Below are positions 56,674 through 64,000 of a stretch of DNA of 64,000 nucleotides, piece by piece (the first letter of the stretch is position 1; each line of letters begins with the position of its first letter). Position numbers and translations under genes: made by a program. The stretch comes from Aurantiacibacter sp. MUD11 (lineage in GTDB: Bacteria; Pseudomonadota; Alphaproteobacteria; Sphingomonadales; Sphingomonadaceae), in contig NZ_CP114054.1 in NCBI RefSeq assembly GCF_026967575.1, positions 2,727,721 through 2,791,720 of the forward strand. The letters are read 5' to 3'. The notes under the pieces were generated by a model. That model was given only the letters and a program-made list of their open reading frames with translations. It was not told where the DNA came from and did not search any database.

Positions 56674-57473
56674 GGGCGTGGCTCCTCCCCGTGCTGCTGC
56701 TGGCGGCTTGCGGCGAAGCGCCCGAGCGATTGGAGAGCGGGGCGCCGACCGTGGTCAGCCTCAACCCTTGCGCCGATGCCGTGCTCGCGGAAATCGCCAC
56801 GCCGGGGCAGTTGCTCGCCATTTCGCACTACAGCCACGATCCGGCGGCAAGCTCGATGCCGCTGGACGAGGCGCGTAGGTATGCGATCACCGGCGGGGCG
56901 GCGGAGGAGGTGCTGGCGCTTTCGCCCGACATTGTGGTGGCCGACAGCTTCATCGCCCCCGCCACTCGCCGCGCGCTGGAGCAGGCGGGGATCAGGGTCG
57001 AGACAATCGGTATCGCCATGTCGCTGGAGGACAGCCTCGAGCAGATCGCCTTTCTTGGCGAGATGACCGGCAACGCCGCGAGGGCGGAGGAACTGGCTGG
57101 AGAGATTGCTGCCAGCTGGGATGCCTACCGCTGGGACGGTCCAACGGTGTCGGCTCTCCTGTGGCAGCAGGGCGGCATCGTCGCCGGGGAACACTCGCTG
57201 GCCCATGCGCTGCTGGAACAGGCCGGCTTCGCCAGCCAGCCTGCCGCGCGCGGACTGGGGCAGGGGGCCTACCTGCCGCTGGAACAGGTGCTGGCCGATC
57301 CGCCACAGGTGGTGATCACCGCCGGGGACGAGCGTGCCTTCGGCCATCCGGCCATGCAGGCGGCGGCTGGCGTGGCGCATCATGAACTCGAGCCCTCGCT
57401 GCTCTACTGCGCCGGGCCGACCATCCCGCGCGCGCTGGCCCGGCTTGCCGAAATCAGGGTGCAAGTCCGATGA
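56670..57473 (+). CDS. btuF: Cobalamin-binding lipoprotein
   Basis: The 267-residue product starts at GTG 56670, overlapping the btuB stop (GTGA). A lipoprotein signal ends at LAAC (MRAWLLPVLLLAACGEAPER). The fold is that of type III periplasmic binding proteins: TVVSLNPCADAVLAEIATPG, EVLALSPDIVVADSF, RALEQAGIRVETIGI, ADPPQVVITAGDERAFG. As a BtuF it passes B12 from BtuB to the BtuCD importer. It overlaps btuC by four bases. Confidence 0.88.
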   Translation: MRAWLLPVLLLAACGEAPERLESGAPTVVSLNPCADAVLAEIATPGQLLAISHYSHDPAASSMPLDEARRYAITGGAAEEVLALSPDIVVADSFIAPATRRALEQAGIRVETIGIAMSLEDSLEQIAFLGEMTGNAARAEELAGEIAASWDAYRWDGPTVSALLWQQGGIVAGEHSLAHALLEQAGFASQPAARGLGQGAYLPLEQVLADPPQVVITAGDERAFGHPAMQAAAGVAHHELEPSLLYCAGPTIPRALARLAEIRVQVR

Positions 57474-58428
57474 GCCGCGCCACCTTCGTCTTTGCCGCGC
57501 TGCTGGCGATTGCCTTTCCGCTGTCGCTGCTGGCGGGGCGTGTCTGGGTCGATCCGGAAGTGACGCCCAATGCCATGGCCATCCTGGCCGAACTGCGCCT
57601 GCCGCGTGCCGTGCTGGCCGTGGTGATCGGCGCGGGGCTGGGCGCGGCGGGTGCTGCCATGCAAGGCTACCTCCGCAACCCGCTCGCCGATCCGGGCCTG
57701 TTCGGCATCGCTCCCGGAGCGGCGTTGGGTGCGGTCGTGGCGCTCTATATCGGCGTGGCGAGCGCCTGGCTGCTGCCGCTGTTCGCCCTGCTGGGCGCGG
57801 GCGGGGCCATGGCACTGTTGGGGCTGATCGCCGGCCGCACGAGCAGCTCCGCCCACGGCATCGCGCTGTTCACCCTGGCGGGGATGATGATCGCGAGCCT
57901 CGCGGGCGCGCTCACCAGCCTCGCGATCAGCCTCGCGCCCAATGCCTTCGCCATGAGCTCCATCGTCACCTGGCTGATGGGTGCGCTGACCGATCGCAGC
58001 TGGGCCGACGTCATGCTGGCCGGGCCGCTGACCGTGGCCGGCATTGTCCTGTTGTGGCTGGCTGGCAGGAGCCTCGACGCGCTGACACTGGGCGAGGCGG
58101 CGGCCCGCTCGCTCGGCGTGCAACCTGGGCGTCTGATGGCGCTGCTGGTGCTTGGCACCGGCCTGACCGTGGGCAGCGGCGTGGCGGTGGCGGGGATCAT
58201 CGGCTTCGTCGGCCTGATCGTGCCGCACCTCGTCCGTCCGCTCACCGACAAGCGCCCCTCCAGCCTGATCGTCCCCTCGGCGCTGGCGGGCGCGCTGCTG
58301 GTGCTGGTGGCCGACGTGGTCTGCCGCCTGCTGCCGCTGGTGACCGAATTGCGCCTCGGCATAGCCCTGTCGCTGGTCGGCGCACCGTTCTTCCTCGCGC
58401 TGCTGCTGCGCATGCGGAGGGGGCTGGC

Positions 58429-58432
<4 letters not shown>
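57470..58432 (+). CDS. btuC: Cobalamin ABC transporter permease
   Basis: The 320-residue FecCD-family permease has about ten helices and the conserved AGAAMQGYLRNPLADPGLFG segment (about 61-80: GAAGAAMQGYLRNPLADPGL) and IIGFVGLIVPHLVRPL coupling region. As BtuC it forms the inner-membrane B12 channel. ATG 57470 overlaps the btuF stop, and the stop overlaps btuD. Confidence 0.92.
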
Positions 58433-59169
<737 letters not shown>

Positions 59170-59232
59170 GCGTGCTCGGCGCTATTCCCTTCGCTTTGCT
59201 GCGGGGTACCTGCGGGCGGCCGGTTCGCCTGG

Positions 59233-59247
59233 CGGGCCTGTGGCCCG
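59233..59247. terminator. Small hairpin between btuD and the M3 peptidase gene
   Basis: CGGGCC-TGT-GGCCCG lies between the convergent ends at 59169 and 59269, with weak further pairing outside. There is no clear T-run, so termination is uncertain. Confidence 0.35.
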
Positions 59248-59268
59248 ACCGCCTTCAGGTGTTTACGC

Positions 59269-61452
59269 TTACTCGCCGTCTTCGGCGAGCAGGCCACGCG
59301 CGCGCAGCAGCGGCTCGACGCGCGGGTCGCGGCCGGTGAAGTCGCGGAACATCTGTTCGTAGGTCTTCGAGTGGCCCTGGCCGAGGAAGGTGGCGACGAT
59401 GTGGTCGCCCACTTCGCGCGTCATGCCACCGTTGGCTTCCACCCACGAATAGGCATCGTGGTGCAGCATCTCGGTCCAGGTGTAGGCGTAGTAGCCGGCG
59501 TCATAACCGTGCTCGAAGATGTGGCGGAAGTACGGCGTGCGATAGCGCGGCGGAACCAGGTCCGAACGCAGGCCGATCCGCTCCAGCGCCTCGGCTTCGA
59601 AGGCCATCACGTCGGTCGGGGCCGGCTGGCTCGGATCCAGCGAGTGCCATTCCATGTCCAGCAGCGAAGCGGCGATGATCTCGCCGAAGCTGTGGCCCTG
59701 GTTGAACTTGCTGGCGCGGTCAATCGCTTCCACCAGCTCGTCGGGGATCACTTCGCCGGTCTCGTGGTGGCGGGCATAGCGCTGGAGCACTTCCGGCAGG
59801 GCCGCGAAGTTCTCGTGGAACTGGCTGGGGAATTCCACCCAGTCGCGCGCGGTGTTGGTGCCCGAGAGCGACGGATACTGCTGGTCGGCGAAGATGCCGT
59901 GCAGCGCGTGGCCGAATTCGTGGAACATCGTTTCCACATCGTCCCAGGTGGCCAGGCGCGGCTCGCCGGGAGCGGGCGGAGCGATATTCTGCGTATTGGT
60001 GACCACCGGGCGCAGGCCCAGCAGGTGGCTCTGCTCGATGAAGTTGCTCATCCACGCACCGCCACGCTTGGAATCGCGGCTCATCGGATCGAAGTAGAAC
60101 AGCGCGATCGGCTCACCGTCGTGGAACACTGTGTAGACGCTCACGTCCGGGTGATAGGTGGGGATGTCGTCGCGCTTCTCGAAGGTCAGGCCGTAGAGCT
60201 CGCCGGCCATGTAGAACACGCCGTCTTCCAGCACGCGGTCGACTTCGAAATACTGCTTAATCTCCTCGTTGTTCAGGGCGTAGCGCTCCTGGCGAACGAT
60301 CTCGGCGTAGTATTCCCAGTCCCACGGGGCGAGGGTGAAGCTGTGGCCGTCCTGTTCGGCGCGGGCCTGCAGCACGGCGGCCTCGCGTTCCTGCGTGGCG
60401 CGCAGCGCGGGGACCATGTCGGCCATGAAGCCGATGGCCTGCTGCGGGTCGGAGACCATGCGGTCGTACATCTGCCAGTTGGCGTGGGTCGGCTCGCCGA
60501 ACAGCTGGGCGCGGCGATTGCGCAGGGCGATCACTTCGCGGATCAGGCTGAGCGTTTCGGCTTCGCCGGTCTGGTTGCGGTCGAGGCTGGCGGTCAGCAG
60601 GCGCTCACGCACGTCGCGGTTGTGCAGCTGCGACAGCATGGCCACGCCCGAGGTGTTGCTGACGCCCAGCATGTACTTGCCGTCATGGCCGCGCTCGGTG
60701 GCGAGGGCCGCGGCGGCAGTGATCTGGCCGTCCGAAAGGCCGTCCAGCTCCTCGCGCGTGTCGACCACGATGGCCGCGCCGTTCTGGCCCTGCGTGATCC
60801 GCTGCGAGATCTGCGCGGACAGCGAGGACAGGCGCTCGTTGATCTGGCGCAGTTCGGCCTGCGCCTCGTCACCCAGCAGCGCGCCGCGGTGCACGAATTC
60901 GGCGTAGGTCACTTCCAGCAGCATGGCATCTTCCGGCGTCATCGTCATGGCGGCGCGGTTGTCGTAGACAGTCTGCACGCGGGCGAAGAGGTCTGCATTC
61001 AGGTAGATGCTGTCGTTCTTGGCGGCGATCTGCGGAGCCAGCGCCTCGTCGGTCGCGGCGATGGTGTCGTTGATGTTGGCCGAGACGATCTGGCTGAAGG
61101 CGCCATAGGCACGGTCGAATACCTGGCCCGAACGTTCCATGGCGACCAGCGTGTTGGCGAAGGTCGGCGGGTTGGGGTTGGCGGCGATGGCCTCGACCTC
61201 GGCAAGCTCGATGGCGATCGCTTCCTCGATGATGCCCTGCCACTCGCTGTCCGCGATCTGGTCGAACTGCGGGGCATGCATGTAGAGCGGCGAAGGCTCT
61301 GCGAAGATGCTGGTCGCGGCCGGGATTTCCGGGTTGTATTCGACGGTGCCGGGCAGTGCGGCGGTGGCGTTCATATCGGTCTCCGGCACGGTGGCACAGG
61401 CGCTGGCCAGCGCGGCGATCATGGTGGAGGCGAGGAGGTGGGACTTACGCAT
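59269..61452 (-). CDS. M3-family zinc peptidase, lipoprotein (Dcp/oligopeptidase-like)
   Basis: The 727-residue product has a lipoprotein signal with Cys19 (MRKSHLLASTMIAALASACA), so it is tethered to the cell envelope. The M3 zinc motif is HEFGH (TMFHEFGHALHGIF), with the third ligand in the FPSQFHENFA stretch. The C-terminal half carries MEWHSLDPS and FEHGYDAGYYAYTWTEMLHH. Related Dcp enzymes remove C-terminal dipeptides. Overall length is normal for a Dcp with a signal. Confidence 0.94.
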   Translation of the reverse strand: MRKSHLLASTMIAALASACATVPETDMNATAALPGTVEYNPEIPAATSIFAEPSPLYMHAPQFDQIADSEWQGIIEEAIAIELAEVEAIAANPNPPTFANTLVAMERSGQVFDRAYGAFSQIVSANINDTIAATDEALAPQIAAKNDSIYLNADLFARVQTVYDNRAAMTMTPEDAMLLEVTYAEFVHRGALLGDEAQAELRQINERLSSLSAQISQRITQGQNGAAIVVDTREELDGLSDGQITAAAALATERGHDGKYMLGVSNTSGVAMLSQLHNRDVRERLLTASLDRNQTGEAETLSLIREVIALRNRRAQLFGEPTHANWQMYDRMVSDPQQAIGFMADMVPALRATQEREAAVLQARAEQDGHSFTLAPWDWEYYAEIVRQERYALNNEEIKQYFEVDRVLEDGVFYMAGELYGLTFEKRDDIPTYHPDVSVYTVFHDGEPIALFYFDPMSRDSKRGGAWMSNFIEQSHLLGLRPVVTNTQNIAPPAPGEPRLATWDDVETMFHEFGHALHGIFADQQYPSLSGTNTARDWVEFPSQFHENFAALPEVLQRYARHHETGEVIPDELVEAIDRASKFNQGHSFGEIIAASLLDMEWHSLDPSQPAPTDVMAFEAEALERIGLRSDLVPPRYRTPYFRHIFEHGYDAGYYAYTWTEMLHHDAYSWVEANGGMTREVGDHIVATFLGQGHSKTYEQMFRDFTGRDPRVEPLLRARGLLAEDGE

Positions 61453-61582
61453 GTGGGGGCATCTCTTCCGTGATTATGCAAATGTGGCCTGCTTGCGGCC
61501 GGGAAGCCGTTGCAGGTGAAACCGGGTCCATAGGGATAGAGACGCGACCTGCCAATAGCCTGAACAAGTCCCGAGGGCCCGG

Positions 61583-62461
61583 TCAGACCGCGGCGCGGCC
61601 GTCCGGGCCGAGCTCCACCGCGCGCGGGTCGTCGTATGCTGCGTCCATGAAGATCGACTGGCGCCGTTCGCTGCGGAAGCGCAGGCCGCGCGCATAGCGT
61701 CCGGCGGCATGGCTGTAGTGCAGTTCCTCGGCAATGCGATCGTAGTCGCCGGAGCCGATGGCATCGTTGAGTTGCGGACTCTGGTCGGGCGCCACATTCC
61801 CTTCGCCGACGTTGTAGACAAGGTCCACCAGTGCATCGAATTCGTGCTGGAACAGCGGGAGGGCGCCCACCAGCCGACGCACCGCGGCTTCGGCCGTGGC
61901 GAGGTCCTGCTCGAGGAAATCCAGCGCCCGGTCGTAGCTGATGCGATCACCCACCGAGAGGCGGTCTTCCGGCTGCACCAGGTGGCCCACGCCCACGGTC
62001 GGATAACCGGCGGCGTCGCGGTAGACGGTCAGCCGCACGCCTTCCTCTTCGGCCAGCGCTTCCTTCAGCGTCTCGCTGGCACGGATGTGCCGGGCGTTGA
62101 CGCGCGTCGTGCTCGCGTCAGGCGCGGCGAGGGTAAGATGCTGCCGCTGGTCGGCAGGCATCACCTGCGCCCCGGTGCTGAGCCCCATCACCGCCGCCGA
62201 CATGGCCAGCGCCGCCTTGCGCCTGCGCATCCGGCGGCGCGGCGTGCCATGCTGGCGGGCTTTGCGCCGCGTGCGCATCTTCATGACGAATTCGCGCACC
62301 ATCTGCCCGCGCATCCAGCGCAGGGCCGGGCGCAGTTCCTCCCGAGTGGCACCTGACGTTGTCCGTCGCGGTGATAGCGGCGGGTGGGTGCACTCGTCAC
62401 GGGGGTCCAATGCTGGGTCGCCCGATGAGGGGCGCAATTCTCCTGTTGTCGGAATCGACAT
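61583..62461 (-). CDS. GH24-type lysozyme-like protein
   Basis: The 292-residue product has a long, polar, basic N terminus (about 30-95, Arg-rich) and a helix (about 83-102: KAALAMSAAVMGLSTGAQVM) that may be a signal or anchor. The lysozyme domain begins at about 137: EGVRLTVYRDAAGYPTVGVG, then HLV, with the catalytic Glu in EEGVRL, and continues LPLFQHEFDALVDLVYNVGE. GH24 proteins include phage T4 lysozyme and cleave the peptidoglycan glycan. ATG 62461 follows CAGGA; ATG 62314 is an alternative. No other phage genes are nearby. Confidence 0.85.
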   Translation of the reverse strand: MSIPTTGELRPSSGDPALDPRDECTHPPLSPRRTTSGATREELRPALRWMRGQMVREFVMKMRTRRKARQHGTPRRRMRRRKAALAMSAAVMGLSTGAQVMPADQRQHLTLAAPDASTTRVNARHIRASETLKEALAEEEGVRLTVYRDAAGYPTVGVGHLVQPEDRLSVGDRISYDRALDFLEQDLATAEAAVRRLVGALPLFQHEFDALVDLVYNVGEGNVAPDQSPQLNDAIGSGDYDRIAEELHYSHAAGRYARGLRFRSERRQSIFMDAAYDDPRAVELGPDGRAAV

Positions 62462-62616
62462 CTGCAAATCCTGTAATCCTGTCGGTGCAGGCGCGCTCGG
62501 CTTCGCCTTGGAGAGGGAGCGGCGCGCGCACCCTGTCTAGCTTCACCCTATCAACGGATGGCGCGGGGCAGCGGTCCTCGGTTCATCCGATGCAGCCCAC
62601 GGCTGGCGGTCCCTGC

Positions 62617-63147
62617 TCAGGGAAAGCTGGCCACGTCCTGGTAGATCGAGCCGTTGGCCGTCAGGTGGCTCTCGATCAGTGAAAAGCCCTCGACCTGCCA
62701 CGGACCGAGGCGGAGCCGTCCGTGCCGCGCCAGCCAGTCGCCGATGGGGCCGCTGCCGGCATTCAGCCGCGCCAGCGTGACATGCGGGATGAACTTGCGC
62801 GTTTCCGCCGGCAGTCCGGCGCGGCGACAGGCCATTTCCACCCGCATCTGCAATTCGTCGAGCGGCGCGCTGGGCACCACGCCCGCCCAGATCGCCTTGG
62901 CGCGCCCCTTGCCTTCGAAATGGCCGACCCCGGCCAGTTCCAGCGGGAAGGGCGTGAACGGCACCTGCTCCAGCGCCGTCTCGATATCCGCAGCCGTGTG
63001 CCGGTCGACCTCGCCGATGAAGCGCAGCGTCAGGTGCAGGTTGTCCGCATCCTGCCACCGCGCACCGGGAATGCCCTCCATCGTGTCTAGCAGTGCGTCG
63101 CACACGCTTTCGGGAGGATGCAGGGCAACGAACAGGCGGATCGACAT
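62617..63147 (-). CDS. thpR: RNA 2',3'-cyclic phosphodiesterase (2H family)
   Basis: The 176-residue product starts MSIRLFVALHPPESVCDALL and has both HxTx motifs of the 2H superfamily, HLTL (about 38-41) and HVTL (about 122-125), at the expected spacing. LigT/ThpR enzymes open 2',3'-cyclic phosphates on RNA or act on 2'-5' linkages. It stands 45 bases downstream of the RTX gene on the same strand; no other RNA-processing gene is near. Confidence 0.93.
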   Translation of the reverse strand: MSIRLFVALHPPESVCDALLDTMEGIPGARWQDADNLHLTLRFIGEVDRHTAADIETALEQVPFTPFPLELAGVGHFEGKGRAKAIWAGVVPSAPLDELQMRVEMACRRAGLPAETRKFIPHVTLARLNAGSGPIGDWLARHGRLRLGPWQVEGFSLIESHLTANGSIYQDVASFP

Positions 63148-63192
63148 GGAAGTGAGGTGGCACTGCGTCGAGACGTGTGCAAGCGGATTGGA

Positions 63193-64000
63193 CTACAGGA
63201 TGAAATCGGTGGCGATGAAGTCGAACTGCCCTTCCACGCGCACCGCGAAGTCGGTCCGGCCGTCGCCATCGATGTCCATCTGCAGCATGGTGTATTCGTT
63301 CTGCTGGACATAGCGCAGCTCGCCGGCGGTTCCGCTGAAGGCAGCGTCGCCGATGAAGTTGAAGGCATCATCGTCGCCCGCAGCCACCGCGTCGATGGCG
63401 GACAGGTCGATCACGTCGCCGTCACTCCGGCTGAAGTCGAGGATGCGGTCGGCCGAACCGCCACTGGTGCCGGCCATGTCGGGGTCGTCGAACACGAAGG
63501 TGTCGGCGCCGTTGCCGCCGGTAAAGAAGTCCTGGTCCGCGCCTCCTTGCAGCCAGTCGTCGCCATCGTCGCCGAACAGCTGGTCGCGGCCGCTACCGCC
63601 CGACAGCTGGTCATCGTTCTGCGCCCCGCGGATCAGGTCGCCGTCGGCACCACCGTCGATGATGTCCACGCCGCTGCGTCCCAGCAGGATGTCTTCGCCG
63701 TCGCCGCCGCGAATGGTGTCGTTCCCGCCGCTGGCATTGATGAAATCGTCGCCTGGGCCGCCGTCGATCTCGTCGTCGCCTGCGCCGCCCAGGATGCGGT
63801 CGTTCCCGGCGCCGCCGTCTATGTAATCGTCGCCGTCGTCACCGAAGATGTAGTCGTCGCCGTCGCCGCCGTAGAGGGCATCGTCGTACTTGCCGCCGCG
63901 GATGTTGTCGTTGCCGCCATGGCCGAGGATCTCGATCGGATTGCGCACCGGCGAGGCGGAAATCACGTTGTCCAGCTCGTTGCCCTCGGCATGGGTGACG
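63193..64000 (-). CDS. RTX (hemolysin-type) calcium-binding protein, 5' end outside window
   Basis: The frame is open to the right edge, so the N terminus is missing; the last ~269 residues are visible. About nine nonapeptide GGxGxDxUx repeats run through the first half (GHGGNDNIRGG; GGDGDDYIFGDDGDDYIDGG; GGAGNDRILGGAGDDEIDGG), forming a calcium beta-roll. The C-terminal part (DTFVFDDPDMAGTSGGSADR; ILDFSRSDGDVIDLSAIDAV; FDFIATDFIL) matches the secretion-signal region of type I substrates (peptidase M10 serralysin C-terminal-like). It is probably secreted by a type I system; N-terminal function is not visible. Confidence 0.92.
   Translation of the reverse strand, partial: VTHAEGNELDNVISASPVRNPIEILGHGGNDNIRGGKYDDALYGGDGDDYIFGDDGDDYIDGGAGNDRILGGAGDDEIDGGPGDDFINASGGNDTIRGGDGEDILLGRSGVDIIDGGADGDLIRGAQNDDQLSGGSGRDQLFGDDGDDWLQGGADQDFFTGGNGADTFVFDDPDMAGTSGGSADRILDFSRSDGDVIDLSAIDAVAAGDDDAFNFIGDAAFSGTAGELRYVQQNEYTMLQMDIDGDGRTDFAVRVEGQFDFIATDFIL

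Noticed and set aside
59371..61473. 700-residue rightward open frame opposite the M3 peptidase
   Set aside because: Antisense shadow; the leftward frame has HEFGH and a lipobox.
61583..62461. Prophage remnant suggested by the lysozyme
   Set aside because: No other phage gene, integrase or attachment repeat is near.
63500..63960. Short repeated units that could suggest a CRISPR array
   Set aside because: The repeats are in-frame GGxGxD codons of an RTX protein, with no constant-length spacers.

Overview
The window is a GC-rich chromosomal segment from an alphaproteobacterium, most likely a sphingomonad (Erythrobacteraceae/Sphingomonadaceae). This rests on the str, S10 and spc ribosomal clusters, several small hypothetical proteins of sphingomonad type, the mdh-sucD-sucA-sucB-lpd arrangement, and many secreted peptidases. 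I saw no rRNA, tRNA or CRISPR array.

Region 1 (1-12.6 kb) is mixed accessory sequence. It holds a secreted M14 carboxypeptidase cut by the left edge, a LysR regulator overlapping a GNAT acetyltransferase, and a secreted protein with three repeats. Next come a secreted protein of unknown function and a leftward cassette: membrane-anchored LuxR-type HTH protein, helical protein, polytopic membrane protein, truncated RadC/JAB protein and a 68-residue protein. A large secreted G8-domain beta-helix protein and a conserved hypothetical protein follow.

Region 2 (12.6-14.2 kb) is an AT-rich island of three rightward genes almost touching one another: a small multi-span membrane protein, a DUF1863/ThsB-like TIR-like protein and a second TIR protein. 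No ThsA is present. I read it as a candidate Thoeris-like anti-phage system with a membrane effector. It is the most interesting part of the window.

Region 3 (15-35.3 kb) is the translation superlocus: rpsL-rpsG-fusA-tuf, a terminator, a good promoter and a terminator-like leader before rpsJ, then rplC through secY and adk, an inserted secreted SRPBCC gene, a new promoter, and rpsM-rpsK-rpoA-rplQ closed by a strong terminator. L3, S17 and S5 carry long low-complexity extensions.

Region 4 (35.3-40.6 kb, rightward) has a secreted serine hydrolase, a secreted prolyl oligopeptidase and two related exported Arg/Tyr-rich proteins.

Region 5 (40.6-53.2 kb, leftward) holds the TCA genes mdh-sucD-sucA-sucB-lpd without sucC, running on into four membrane or VOC genes. 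A GGDEF-EAL membrane protein and a conserved small protein lie upstream.

Region 6 (53.4-64 kb) has a SleB-type cell wall hydrolase, a cobalamin riboswitch driving btuB-btuF-btuC-btuD with overlapping ends, an M3 lipoprotein peptidase, a GH24-type lysozyme, a 2H phosphodiesterase (ThpR) and an RTX calcium-binding protein cut by the right edge.
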